A stretch of 64,000 bases of DNA from Diploptera punctata (lineage: Eukaryota > Arthropoda > Insecta > Blattodea > Blaberidae). Below, in pieces: positions 1-10,784 of the stretch (its first letter is position 1; every line of letters starts with the position of its first letter). The DNA lies in NCBI GenBank assembly GCA_030220185.1, contig JASPKZ010004202.1:1926001-1990000 (forward strand), written 5' to 3'. The notes below the pieces were generated by a model, which ran no database searches, was not told the origin of the DNA, and was given only the letters and a program-made list of their open reading frames with translations. The translations under genes and the position numbers were made by a program.

Positions 1-22
1 TTCATGACACCTGTAAGGTAAT

Positions 23-187
23 ATTGCATTGTATTGTAAGCCTATGTTTTCCCTTTGCAGAGATTTAGGCGCTCACCCCTACAGGGAAGAATTTGAACCA
101 TACTAATTTAGTTATATTTGTTTTTGTATAGATATTATTTTGAGTGGTATGTGGTCAGCGTTCCGCCTCATACTGACATCTAGGAAA
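23..187 (-). mobile_element. SINE-1, 5'-truncated copy
   Basis: This matches the tail half of the SINE at 35022-35432: GTAAGCC start, AGATTTAGGCGCTC, GTGGTCAGCGTTCCGCCTC. It is flanked by an imperfect 11-bp direct repeat (12-22 and 188-198, one mismatch). The tRNA-like head is missing. Confidence 0.75.
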
Positions 188-279
188 TGTAAGGCAATAA
201 ACATAACTAAATTAACTTGATCTGATAACTCGTAACGAAGCAGAGTTTAAGGCCCTACATTGGGCTGTTATGTCATTGT

Positions 280-1060
280 AGATAGATAGATGCTTTTTTT
301 TATTATATACAACTTTCCTCATTAGAGGATTGCCTCAAGGACAAAGTGATACAGACAATAATTAATTTCCGAAATTGATGAAATACATTTTGTAAATACA
401 TTAAAAAATTTCAAATTGTAATTGAAGTATACATACTATAAAGTAGAAATTTTGTAAATATGGTTTCTTAAAATTGAAATTATATATAAATTGGTAAGAG
501 GCACTCGAAAGAGCATTAAGTAATAAGTTTATGATTTGTCTTTTATGAGTTCGTTCAGTGATCCTGTCCATATTCTGCATTGTTTGTAATGGTATCGCTC
601 ACACTTTTGGTCGCATATCTTGCATTCACACGAATCACTCGGTTGGTGGAATTTTGTATTTTTGCACATTTTGTGATGATATCCGTGTGTTGCTAAACCT
701 ATGATTCTGTGCCTTTGTGGTTGGTTACTTCCAATCCACTCTCTGTTTACCATGGCGTCTGAGGCGTAGAAATCTTAATTGAAATTGATCCTCTAATGGC
801 AGCAATGGCAATTTTAGAAATATACACACTATCCAAATCTAAGGAATTCCAAAATTTAGCTAAGAATCCTGGTATAGTACCTCTTGCCCCGATCATCAAT
901 CCTGTGACAGTTATACTATCTAATTGGTATTTATCTTTGTAATAGTCAATTGTTGGCTCATATATGGCTTTCTTTTCAGAGTCAACTTCCTCAGGTTGGC
1001 CACTATGAGTCTCAAAACAGATTGTGGGATCTAATATCATACCAGTTTTACAAGATTTTA
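280..1060 (-). mobile_element. LINE with restriction-like endonuclease, 5'-truncated
   Basis: Reading from 1040 to 747 on the minus strand gives ILDPTICFETH, EEVDSEKKAIYEPTIDYYKD and GLMIGARGTIPGFLAKFWNS. This resembles the C-terminal PD-(D/E)XK-like endonuclease of R2/NeSL-type LINEs. The 3' part (280-490) matches 42070-42250. The segment ~500-770 is absent from that second copy and encodes a Cys/His cluster (CECKICDQKCERYHYKQC) on the minus strand. Confidence 0.6.
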
Positions 1061-1629
1061 GCTAATTAATTTTGTGATTTTCTTTATGCATGTTACTGTA
1101 ACATGTGTAATCCTAATGTAAAATTAAAAATAATTGTTTAAATTATTTAGAACAACTTGGCTTATTTGTAGAGTGAACAGTGTAATATATGGAATAAGGT
1201 ATTTTAATCACCTATCAAAATAAACTGATTGATAAAAAAGCAGTATTCTCTTACTAATGTGTCCGGTCTGCCCCCTTATTGTTTTTTTTAATACCTGGCA
1301 AGTCTACTGTATATTGTAACTTCTCCCTGATCTATCCTTTTTTTTTTATTTGTGTTATCCCAGAATTCATATGATCCAGGCCACACATTATTACAGGATG
1401 GTACAAAGTGTAATAAACTCTACCAGCTCTCTCTCAATGACTATTGTGAGTGAATGCAAGAGAAATATACACATCCAAGTTAACTGTTCACGGCTGGAGG
1501 GGAAGAGTTTTAGCGCTAGTGTCGCCGATCTACTGAATCTGTGGAAGGGATGTAGGAAAACACCGTACATCGGATCACGTATTGAAATGTTTCAACTTCA
1601 AATGTGGGGGAGAATCTCTAAACACGCGT

Positions 1630-1975
1630 GAAAGTTCTTAACATGGTTGTCAAATTAGTCATTTAAGCACGGAACGCTGAAGCGGTCGGATCATTTAAAA
1701 TCACAGTATTTGTCGTCTCTCTGTTACCAGCCTTACAATAAATCACAAGTGGCAACATGTAATGAGAAGGGCAAGGAAGGGACAGCTCATTCCTAGACGT
1801 AGCCCCAAAAGTAACAGGGTTGTCAAGTTAGTCATTCTGCCACTGACCGCGCAGAACGACGGATCATTAAAAAAATACATAGTATTTGTCAGCTCTCTAC
1901 CTGCCAATCAAACAACATAATACAAAGGACAGGAAGTGGCAACATAGTAAGGAATAGAAAGAGAAAGACAGTTTG
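1630..1975. repeat. Diverged tandem pair, ~150-180 bp unit
   Basis: The stretches from ~1640 and ~1822 share AACA(T/G)GGTTGTCAA(A/G)TTAGTCATT, CGGATCATT, GTATTTGTC and AAGTGGCAACAT in the same order, with many differences. I recognise no coding signal. Confidence 0.55.
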
Positions 1976-1993
1976 TTAGTTAACATATTTTCC

Positions 1994-2206
1994 TTAATTA
2001 TATTATTTTTGGTCTGGACATCTTACCTCAATATTAATGTTGATTTGTTCTTGGACATGTTTCAGTCTGGGAAAGCTGAAGATAAAACAGAGAATTGTTT
2101 TGAAACATGTCCAAGAACAAATCAACATTAATATTGAGGTAAGATGTCCAGACCAAAAATAATATAATTAAAATAACCTCAAAATATAACTTCCTAAAAT
2201 TAAATA
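1994..2206 (+). mobile_element. PLE hairpin element A with 14-bp target duplication
   Basis: Arms 1994-2064 and 2101-2171 are perfect inverted repeats over 71 nt around a 36-nt spacer. The right side continues as AACCTCAAAATATAACTTCC, the element's end. TTAACATATTTTCC is duplicated at 1980-1993 and 2207-2220. The left side lacks the terminal segment, so one end is truncated. Confidence 0.85.
2076..2117 (+). ncRNA. Hammerhead ribozyme motif, element A
   Basis: CTGAAGA (2076-2082), stem II with AAAACA pairing TGTTTT, GAAA (2102-2105), CATG (2106-2109, self-complementary stem III), TC (2110-2111) with predicted cleavage after 2111. Stem I is weak here. The spacer of the hairpin supplies the core, so it is present only once in this element. 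Confidence 0.7.
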
Positions 2207-2485
2207 TTAACATATTTTCCGCCTGCACAAAACACTTGGATGGGTAATAGATTAGGTGCTAATTATGATAGCACAATAAAAAAAATTGAAATTATCAAGG
2301 AGGCAAAAAAATACGAAGGTGGTCTATGTTAACACGCCCAACAACCAAAACCCTCTATATGAAATATTTACAAATAATTCAGTACTATGAGAAATCCTGA
2401 AGATGAAGCATGCTCTTTGAAATAACTAGATTTTAATAGTATGATGACATTTTACAACAGAAGTTAACACAATTGAGGAAGACTC

Positions 2486-2642
2486 TTTTATCAGGTACAA
2501 ATTTTTAATTATATTTGAAGAGAAAATTGTTTCCCTAGACCAAGACTCGAACCCAGGACCCTTGCCTTTCCGGGCCAAGTGCTCTACCAACTGAGCTACC
2601 GAGGCGAGTTGTGATCCAGATGCAAATTTTTCTCTTATATAC
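2486..2642 (-). repeat. tRNA-like repeat, copy 1
   Basis: On the minus strand: GGTAGCTCAGTTGGTAGAGC (A box, D-arm), then GGGTTCGAGT (B box, T-arm), then a TTTTCTCTTCAAATATAATT tail. The acceptor stem is imperfect and position 33 is not T, so this is a tRNA-derived repeat and not a tRNA gene. Confidence 0.75.
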
Positions 2643-2771
2643 ATTGTAATTTCCTCCCGCCAAATGCTTGAAACCGTAGCTTCTATCTTTGCAAATGGCT
2701 GCTTCTTAGTTAAGAAGACATTTATTGGGAATTTAATACTACTTTATAAAGCCAGTAGGGCTTCTATTGGC

Positions 2772-3017
2772 GATTTTATTATTAATTTAACACTTCTCAC
2801 TGAAGGATAAATTATATTCAAAGAGAAAATTTTTTTACAATATATATAAGAGAAAAATTTGCATCTGGATTGCAACTCGCCTCGGTAGCTCAGTTGGTAG
2901 AGCACTTGGCCCGGAAAGCCAAGGGTCCTGGGTTCGAGTCTCGGTCTAGGTAAAAAATTTTCTCTTCAAATATAATTTATCCATCAGTGAGAAGTGTTAA
3001 ATTAATAATAAAATCGA
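2772..3017 (+). repeat. tRNA-like repeat flanked by inverted tails, copy 2
   Basis: The tRNA-like head (about 2880-2950) is nearly identical to copy 1 but on the other strand. The segment 2772-2835 is the reverse complement of the tail 2952-3017 (GAGAAGTGTTAAATTAATAA and following), so the tRNA-like core sits inside ~65-bp terminal inverted repeats. Confidence 0.7.
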
Positions 3018-4085
3018 CAAATTTTTAAATTTAAACCCCATTTTAACCTCAGTGGTGTTCCACCATGAATTTTAAAAGTATATACATAATATTTTAATGG
3101 AAAAGGAAGGAATATGCAATTTGATAGAAAACAATAATGACCAATTTGTTACATATTTATTGTTAATTAAAATTACAATGGCCACGGAACATAATGCAGA
3201 CACATATTTGATGCACTGTCACCAGAGCGCAGAGAAATGAACCTTAAGATTAAGTGAACAGAGAAGCCAGGGAACCTCATTTTTGATCCATAAGTCTGTC
3301 TTCCTATTGTCATCCTCTTCTTCCACATCTCCATCTCTTCTTCTTCCGCATTATTCTGTGGCCATTGTAAAAATTGCTTAAATACTGCAAAGACCTTTAT
3401 GAGGAAAATAAAAATCACATTTTTCACCATAATAAATGGGGATAATTTCTTCTTTCTTGTGGGCTCTACAAGGCTTCTCTGTCATATAAATATTTTTTTT
3501 TTGTGTTATTGAAAAATCTGCTAAGCTGCCATATGCCATTAATGACGGTAAATTGTCTTTCTTATTAGCTACAAGAAATTTTATTTAATAAAAGGTTATA
3601 TAATTTATATGTGAATTTTCATTCATTCCAGACATTGCACAATTTGATTTTACAGAACAGTTGCATTGATGATTGTCACCCTTTTAGTAGTAATATTAAG
3701 CGACATAAACAGTATCTTCAGTGCATAACACTTTATTCACCTCAAAAAAGTTCTTAGAATAGAAGTTGCATAATGAAAAACATATTTTTTATTACATTCT
3801 CTTTTTATGCATCCTAGCAATGTTGATATACTGTACTAAAAACACACACAGAAAATACTTTATAGAAACTATAAATATAATGTTATTTTTGTATTTATTT
3901 ACAGCAAATGACAATTTTTTCAGTATATTCTAAGAAACAATCCAGATTTAGGGTTTAATTATAATATATACTTATACTTTTATAATTAAAATTGACGAAC
4001 TTGGGTGCCATTATTATCTCAGAATGTTAACAGATTTTAGGGATTTTACGTATAATATAGAAAAAATGAGAAATTCATTGCTTAG
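3018..4085. other. AT-rich spacer, nothing recognised
   Basis: No coding, RNA or repeat signal that I could identify. The minus-strand frame at 3173-3430 has no family resemblance. Confidence 0.4.
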
Positions 4086-4087
4086 TT

Positions 4088-4255
4088 ACTGCATGGCCCG
4101 ACAGGCCTAGAAGGCTCTTGGCCTACCAGCTTGTTGCTGGCCTCACAACTACATGTGTTAATTACAGAGGTAGACAATCATTCTGCCAGTGTAGGAGTGA
4201 CATGTGGTGAGCATGTCGGGTTCCCCAGCCATTATAGCTGGTTTTCTCATCCTAG
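4088..4255 (-). mobile_element. SINE-2 tail fragment
   Basis: Matches the 3' half of the SINE at 26527-26868 in reverse: GGCCTACCAGCTTGTTGCTGG, GAGTGACATGTGG and CCCAGCCATTATAGCTGG. The tRNA-like head is missing. Confidence 0.65.
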
Positions 4256-4480
4256 AGAAATTCATTATAAAATAGAAATAATTAACTACAATGTAAATGT
4301 ACGAGAACATGATAGAAATAGTATTTTAATTTTCCAAAATTTTTAGATACATCTTACAGAGAGGAATGTCTTATACACTGATAAATAAGGTAATATCAAA
4401 ATTGGAATGTTTATTTTTACAAAAAGGAAATTAAATTTCTTAACTGCTTCATCTAAGAAAATATATGTGGGAAACATAGT

Positions 4481-4680
4481 GAGTGGAGAACATATTTTTA
4501 ACGACTCACCTCATATAATTTCAAATTTCTTTGATACCGGTGGTTTCAGACAATATCTTGTCCCTCTTCAGTTAGGAAGCCATGACTGAAGAAGGACAAG
4601 ATATTGTCTGAAACAGCCGGCATCAAAGAAATTTAAAATTATATGAGGTGAGTCGTTAAAAGTATGTTCTCCACTCATTA
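4481..4680 (+). mobile_element. PLE hairpin element B with hammerhead core
   Basis: The left arm (~4481-4562) and right arm (~4593-4680) are inverted copies, ending GATTATATGAGGTGAGTCG-like on the right. The core is CTGAAGA (4586-4592), GACAA/TTGTC stem II, GAAA (4610-4613), a GCCGGC-centred stem III, then TC at 4623-4624. The left arm has ACCGGT in stem III, so the two arms have diverged slightly. Confidence 0.75.
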
Positions 4681-5635
4681 TTAATGATATAATCTCATGT
4701 TTACTTCGCAATATTAATTTAAATATAGTAATGCATTATTTAAATTCTGCTGTACAATTCTAGTATTCTTACATTTAGTAACTCAATCTTATTATTTGTA
4801 AATTATAAACCCATTTACAATGAAATTTGCAGACTTCTCCATTGTCATACTATTTTTAAATGTAATTTTTTTGACAATATAGATCCAAGCGAATGATGAC
4901 AAATCAAGAGCTTCAGAACATTTGAATGCTACTAGATCCTAACAAATACTTTGCAGACTTAAGATAAATTCTGCTAGATTTAATGCAATCAATTTCTGAA
5001 ATATAATCAGGGATTCCCTTAAGGATGAGGTTTATAAGACAAAAATCACTAGATACAAGTACAATAATCAATTGTAGTATTTAAATAGAAAATTGCTGCA
5101 CTTCTACCAAGTGTAATATACAAGTTAAATGTGGACAAAAATGTTTTATTTGTGAAAACTTGGTGATATAAAGTGGTATCTGGAATGTTTTCCAAATACT
5201 AGTAAGGGTGGCACACTCAGTTGCAACAATTTTGATACACGATACCTAAAATTCTTCCATAATATGAAGTAAAAACCTACACATTATGTCTAGTAGAGAG
5301 ATGAAAATACACATTTCATAAACTTAAGTTGATCATCTCTGCCCTCTGTGAGTGTTAATATCTTGCGTTTGTCTATGTGAAAGGGTGAACCACATACAGT
5401 GGCTAGCGAACTTTACAACAAAAACATTTCATACATTATATTAATGAGAATTTAATTACATTTTATTGAGTTAAATAAATAATAATTAAATTGAGTCATG
5501 ATAGTTTTGTGAGTAGAATAATACCACCACATTGAAATACATGCTATTTGTTCCCAATCACCATAATAAATTATTCCAAAGTGTAACCTTAGATATACTT
5601 AGTATAATGATATATTAAGTAGCAAGTAAATACAT

Positions 5636-5879
5636 TTTATTTTAAAATACAATAGGAAGTAACATTAAGAGGTTTGTTTAATAATTAAAACATTTTGTCT
5701 GTTCATTCTTACCTCTTAAGAGTAGTTTTTGTCGAACATGTTTCAGAGCTTCTTAGCCGCATCGTCAGCGATTACAGTATGTCTGTAACTGCTGGCGATG
5801 GGGCTAAGTAGCTCTGAAACATGTTCAACAAAAACTACTCTAAGAGGTAAGAATAAACAGACAAAATGTTTTAATTATT
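5636..5879 (-). mobile_element. PLE hairpin element C with 12-bp target duplication
   Basis: AAGTAAATACAT is duplicated at 5624-5635 and 5880-5891. The complete end is at the left (reverse complement AACCTCTTAATGTTACTTCC). The right arm is truncated just outside AAGAGGTAAG. The terminal stem here is TTAAGAGGT/ACCTCTTAA, a compensated variant of the usual TATGAGGT/ACCTCATA. Confidence 0.85.
5731..5771 (-). ncRNA. Hammerhead ribozyme motif, element C left arm
   Basis: On the minus strand: TCG stem I, CTGACGA (5768-5762), GGCT/AGCT stem II, GAAA (5744-5741), CATG (5740-5737), TT (5736-5735), then CGAC closing stem I. The right-arm copy has CTGGCGA, a loss of the invariant A6. Confidence 0.75.
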
Positions 5880-6628
5880 AAGTAAATACATATTAACTTG
5901 AAAGGAAAGAAAACTGAGTAAAATGGACAAAAAATAAAAGAAAAATTTCTAGATGAGAGAATATATAACATTATTGCATCAATAAAAATTATAGGAATGA
6001 CTATTAAACTATAACTGGATGGAGAATTGACAACCAGAATAATTTTGGACGTATGCAAAAGATGAATTGAAGAGATATTGGATGCATATTTCCTTCAAGA
6101 TTGGATTTATAAACATTATTAGATCAATATTCCAGCAAAGATCTATATTTTCTTGAGTTTAATAGAGAACTCTCTTTTAATTATACATAATATAAATAAA
6201 TTAATACTATTAAAAAGACAAGCTCTACAAAGAGTCACATTAAATTCTACTTCAAAATATTCTATCTAATTGTGAGTATATAAAAATTATTTAAGTAGAT
6301 TACATTCATTATGGCACATAACTTGCTCTATTCTAATGTTCTTTGAGTCACTGCTACGCTATGCATATTGTAATGCACATTTAAGAGAGTATGACATGAA
6401 ATAACAGTACTTACATAATGTTACAGGGAAAGCAACTAATGCTGTTATTATTACTAAAAGCAAGCATTTCTTACAACTATTTATTTATGTACAGGCATAA
6501 CATATTGCTTAAAACTATTTGCAACTACAAGTTGTTTATTAAGTTATGTAGATAGGAAATAACACTATGAGGTTTTTTAATATTGTTTATTTTTTATTAT
6601 TTCACTCACCTCATACTTCATAATTCAT

Positions 6629-6674
6629 AGCAGACCCTGGGTTTCTTCACATCTTTTGTGACATTCTCAATGCT
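6629..6674 (-). ncRNA. Hammerhead-like motif with U3/A8, element D left arm
   Basis: Stem I AGCA/TGCT (6674-6671 with 6632-6629), core TTGAGAA (6670-6664), CACA/TGTG stem II, GAAA (6645-6642), CCCTGGG stem III, TC (6634-6633). Core positions 3 and 8 are U and A instead of C and G. Confidence 0.5.
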
Positions 6675-7020
6675 ATGTCACGTTCACAACTGACGTCCAA
6701 CGGCCTTCTATCCTGCAGACTGACCTCCGCGCCATCTGGTGGCCGACCGAAGAATTTCCAAATCAGTCCTCTCTCCTTATAACCAGGTATTTCAAAATTC
6801 ATAGTTGTATTTTCATTCTTGCATAAGTAATTTTTTTCCCAAATTGTGAGTTCCTTCGGTTTTTCCAATTGTTTAAGTAATTTTGTTTTGGTTTCTATTC
6901 TATGTTTTTCTGACCAGGCATGTGCAGCTATTCCAGATTTTTCGGTTTCTCCATTTTTAACATTTCTGAGGTGTTCTTTTAATCTTGTATTTAGATTCCT
7001 TTTTGTTTTTCCTATGTATA
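6647..7020 (-). pseudogene. PLE GIY-YIG endonuclease fragment (left arm)
   Basis: The minus frame reads CEKIYIGKTKRNLNTRLKEH, then NGETEKSGIAAHAWSEKHRI and KPKELTIWEKNYLCKNENT. This is the GIY-YIG nuclease of Penelope-like retroelements: YIG strand, the R of TKRNLNTR, and the conserved AAHAW/EKH region. It is only the C-terminal part; no reverse transcriptase is present, so it is a dead copy. It reads on to the 3' UTR within the same frame (DRRPLDVSCERD). Confidence 0.85.
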
Positions 7021-7041
7021 TCTTTTCACAATGTTGTATAT

Positions 7042-7422
7042 CAATATATATACATAGGAAAAACAAAAAGGAATCTAAATACAAGATTAAAAAAACACCT
7101 CGGAAATGTTAAAAATGGAGAAACCGAAAAATCTGCAATAGCTGCACATGCCTGGTCAGAAAAACATAGAATAGAAACCAAAACAAAATTACTTAAACAA
7201 TTGGAAAAACCGAAGGAACTCACAATTTGGGAAAAAATTTACATATGCAAGAATGAAAATACAACTATGAATTTTGAAATACCCGGTTATAAGGAGAGAG
7301 GACTGATTTGGAAATTCTTCGGTCGGCCACCAGATGGCGCGGAGGTCAGTCTGCAGGATAGAAGGCCGTTGGACGTCAGTTGTGAACGTGACACAGCATT
7401 GAGAATGTCACAAAAGATGTGA
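7042..7422 (+). pseudogene. PLE GIY-YIG endonuclease fragment (right arm)
   Basis: Inverted duplicate of the left-arm copy, differing at a few residues (KKHLGNVKN against KEHLRNVKN, WEKIYICKN against WEKNYLCKN). The small differences show that the two arms have diverged since they were formed or had different templates. No RT domain. Confidence 0.85.
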
Positions 7423-7440
7423 AGAAACCCTGGGTCTGCT
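7395..7440 (+). ncRNA. Hammerhead-like motif with U3/A8, element D right arm
   Basis: AGCA (7395-7398), TTGAGAA (7399-7405), CACA/TGTG stem II, GAAA (7424-7427), CCCTGGG, TC (7435-7436), TGCT (7437-7440). Same arrangement as the left arm. Confidence 0.5.
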
Positions 7441-7499
7441 ATGAATTATGAAGTATGAGGTGAGTGAAATAATAAAAAATAAACAATACAAGTTGTTTG

Positions 7500-10193
7500 C
7501 TGGGATGCATCTACTGAAGAAAACTAGGTACCTACTGAAAGTTTGTTCTAATAGCTTATCTAATAATAAGCAATTCCCTATGTAACATATTGAGATCATA
7601 CACTTAGGGCCAATCACAAATTGTGATATTCTTATTCTATGTCAATAAATACAATATATAAAAAAAGTGAAATTAACATTCTATAAGTAAAAAAAAAAAT
7701 CTACATCACATTCCACATATAAAAAGAAGCTTTTAAATGCTAGCTGCCTACAAGATGAGAATTAATTATAATAGCTACAGTATTGAAGTGTTAAGACAGT
7801 TATATAGTCTTATGTGCTGCAGCCATTTATGGAGCCTTGGAAATGATACACTAAAGGAAATGCAATACTGGCTGCATATAAATGTAAATAAATATAGATA
7901 GCTGCCATTTTGTGCGTTTATATTTAGTTTTAATGATACTAATTTCAAATTTTTTATCAGTTGTAGTGACATCCATTTCAAAAATTGTTTGAGTGCAAAA
8001 AAAAAAATTGCATACCAGTAATTATTAAATTGAATAATTAGTTTAATGATTCTAAATTCTCACATTTTTGTCTAGTACATGCTGTAAACATAATTTTTTT
8101 AGAATACATTTTTAGCTGGCAAAATTAATTGGGTGTCACTAGTAATACAAAATTAGTATTTGTGGTACGAGTATAAACTTACGGTGAAAAGAATAAGAAA
8201 TATATTATTTGGGACTTTTGTTCTTATAAAATTAATTCCTTTTGTATACAATTTATATTATCGGGAATATATTTTATATAATTTTTAACGAGACATGATT
8301 TGTGTCTGGTATTTAGTTATGAATAAATATTTTTGTAGCATACAGTATAAATAAAAATTATTGTAATTAAATACTTTGTTTGAAAAATGAATGGGTTTAT
8401 GTACTACTCTGTAATGGGACCGTTATCATAATATTTCTGTATTCTTTTTCTACCACATTTGAAATCTTAACCAATCCTATATTTTAAAACTAGTAAAATG
8501 GAAAAAGCAAGAATATTTATAAAATTATTTATGAACTTCCCCGGCACACACCTATATAAATATTTCCATACAAAAGAAATAATTAATATACCCAGAAATA
8601 TGACAGCAGTTGGTCTGTCAGAATTCTGTTACATAATTCAAACACAACTAATACAAAATACATTCCAACTCCAAGATGATTATACAAAGATAATAACATA
8701 TGGTTCAATTAATAAGATATTAAATGTAACTAAATTCTCATTAGAAAATTTGCAAAAATTACCAAAAAGTTGACATGTTAGCAAACATTAAATTTCGTTA
8801 TTTTAAATTAGTTCGCTAGCCACTGTTTACAAACATGAATTCTGATTTCAGCTTATTAATGTTTTGACAAAGCCATCAAAAGACTTAACTACATGTAACA
8901 CACACTACAAAGACACTTTTTTTTTTATTTGATATAACTTTTCTGCCCTGTACACATTATTCAGTGCAAAAATTTTTGCATAGCATACAACAAGCTTCAC
9001 TTCTAGAAAAAAAAATGGTTGCTCTTTGTATCAACTTCTACTTTTTATTCACACACCATGAATACTTGAATTTTAAAATAAACATGCAGACTCTTGGGTT
9101 ATATTATTACTGTGGATATTTTATGAGTAATCATTTTTTTACAATAGAATATAGAACAGCATAATTTGTTTTTTATTGTTTTAGTAAATGAATTCCAATG
9201 ATACATCAACCTTCAGTTTATTTCTTTTTTTCCCCATAAACTTACTACTAAACATGGTTAATGACAGAATAAATTAAATAAACGTGTATATTTTCACCTT
9301 TTATGTGCTGATTCAAATTTGTTCAGGTTATATTCTATGATATATAAGTGTCTTCTTTTATGTTTGAAAACATATAACTAAACACTTGTGCTTGATAAGC
9401 TTCTAAATGTACCGGTAACCAAGTTTGTACAAAAAGCCACTTTTAAGATACACGTCATGCATCCATTCACACATCACACTAGTTTTTATTATTATTATTA
9501 TTATTGTTATATACTAACAGTAATACAATTAGAAAAATTAAAATACTATGGCTGGAGGGAGCTTCATTCAAAGTTATGATATCTATCAAAATTTTTTTTT
9601 TTCAAAATTAGCCCTTTTCCAATGTTATCTTACACATTTACTTTTATCATAAGATTAAAATTAAAAATTTGCAAGAAAGCAATTTTAGAATAGTGAAAAA
9701 TCATTATTTTAAATAACATGAGAGGAGTAATACAAAGATTATTTTTTTTTATTTCCTATTCTACTCGTACTTTTGTATCCACAAAAATGTGTAAATAAAA
9801 TAATTTGTTTTAACCTGCCTACTCTGATAAAAGGACTCTGTTATCATTTATACACTGTACAATAAAATATGGCTGTGGTGCCAACTAAACGCTCACTATA
9901 TTTAACACAGAAAAACAACTTGCCGATCACAACAACTCAAAACTGTCAACTAACAATACAATGGAATACTTGTTAAAATAGTAAAATAGTTGCAGCCTGC
10001 TTAAATATATAAGTTCACATGATGAAACACAGATGGAGCCACCAACTTAGAGTGAGGGGGCTTTAATATTTTTTTTTGTTTATACAAAAGAAAGGACAAT
10101 AAAAATGACCATCTCTACCATGTTTTTCTGTCAAATCCTAGATGGCATACTTAGCTGCTAAATGTGGAAGGAATGATTTGAATCACCTGACAA
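7500..10193 (-). other. AT-rich stretch below the Appl stop, probable 3' UTR and flank
   Basis: No gene is recognised here. The sequence is very AT-rich with homopolymer runs (for example an ATT repeat near 9490). Part is presumably Appl 3' UTR because it directly follows the stop on the minus strand, but the extent is not determinable. Short frames such as 8498-8773 (+) lack any family signal and I treat them as chance. Confidence 0.4.
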
Positions 10194-10304
10194 TTACTCC
10201 TTGACTTCAAAATATTTATAGGTGGGGTTTTCATAACCATTGATCTGCATGTTAGCCACATGTCGTTCTTCAGGGGTGGCTGCTTGGTCAACCTCCACAA
10301 AACC
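10194..10304 (-). CDS. Appl: Appl, last coding exon: cytoplasmic tail
   Basis: 36 codons plus TAA (stop 10196-10194), acceptor CAG|GGT. It encodes [20 protein letters not shown] followed by [23 protein letters not shown] is the invariant internalisation motif that binds PTB adaptors (Fe65, Mint/X11, JIP families). TPEER matches the phosphorylatable Thr motif of vertebrate APP. The exon lies 5.7 kb beyond the transmembrane exon, across an intron full of PLE hairpins. The 3' UTR must run to lower coordinates; I cannot place its end among the many AT-rich AATAAA-like sites. Confidence 0.95.
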   Translation of the reverse strand, partial: GFVEVDQAATPEERHVANMQINGYENPTYKYFEVKE

Positions 10305-10471
10305 CTGTCAAAGCACACACATTTTAAATTATAAACAGTGCTTCAGTTGGGGCAGATGGCATCCTTGTACTTCTTGTCTAGTTCAACTTTTATACGAAAA
10401 ATCACTATGAGGTCAAATTTAAGAATTAAATTAATGTTTTTATTACCTCACCTCATATCCTTTTGTCTTCT

Positions 10472-10508
10472 ATACTGCAGTTTCGGAGCTTATCTCCATC
10501 ATCAGTAT
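10472..10508 (-). ncRNA. Hammerhead ribozyme motif, element E left arm
   Basis: CTGATGA (10505-10499), GGAG/CTCC stem II, GAAA (10484-10481), CTGCAG (10480-10475, self-complementary), TA (10474-10473). Confidence 0.75.
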
Positions 10509-10681
10509 AGCCTCTGGTCGATCGGTGTTATGTCGTTTCTTGCCAGTTTTCTCCTTACTTCTATCGGTGGACCAATGAACCTCTGGATCAGGTCAAAATT
10601 TTGATCCAGAGGTTCATCATTTCACCAATAGAAGTAAGAAGAAAACAGCCAAGAAACGACATAACACCGGTTGACCAGAGG

Positions 10682-10720
10682 CTACTGATGATGGAGATAA
10701 GCTCCGAAACTGCAGTATAG
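10682..10720 (+). ncRNA. Hammerhead ribozyme motif, element E right arm
   Basis: CTA stem I, CTGATGA (10685-10691), GGAG/CTCC stem II, GAAA (10706-10709), CTGCAG (10710-10715), TA (10716-10717), TAG closing stem I. All core positions match the hammerhead consensus. Confidence 0.8.
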
Positions 10721-10784
10721 AAGAAAAAAGGATATGGGGTGAGGTAATAAAAACATTAATTTAATTCTTACTTCTTGTCTAGTT

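Larger units (their letters stand above)
6538..7486 (-). mobile_element. PLE hairpin element D with both arms carrying endonuclease
   Basis: TACAAGTTGTTT is duplicated at 6526-6537 and 7487-7498. Two ~380-bp inverted arms meet near 7020-7048. The left arm has the full end (reverse complement AACCTCATAGTGTTATTTCC at ~6550-6570); the right arm stops in the variable segment. At 949 bp it is among the longest hairpins in the window. Confidence 0.88.
10368..10784 (-). mobile_element. PLE hairpin element E, with repeated flank
   Basis: The inverted arms span about 10384-10595 and 10600-10768. TACTTCTTGTCTAGTT occurs at 10368-10383 and 10769-10784. The second copy is also the start of the next element, so the two lie in tandem in the same orientation. 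Arms share the CCAGAGGTTCAT 3' UTR segment also seen at 20.3 and 22.3 kb. Confidence 0.75.

Noticed and set aside
1350..1631. 93-residue plus-strand frame
   Set aside because: No recognisable motif, no homology I know, and surrounding sequence is repeat-like.
2540..2955. Functional tRNA genes
   Set aside because: A and B boxes are good, but the anticodon loop lacks T33, the acceptor stem mismatches and the sequence is one of a dispersed family with a constant tail.
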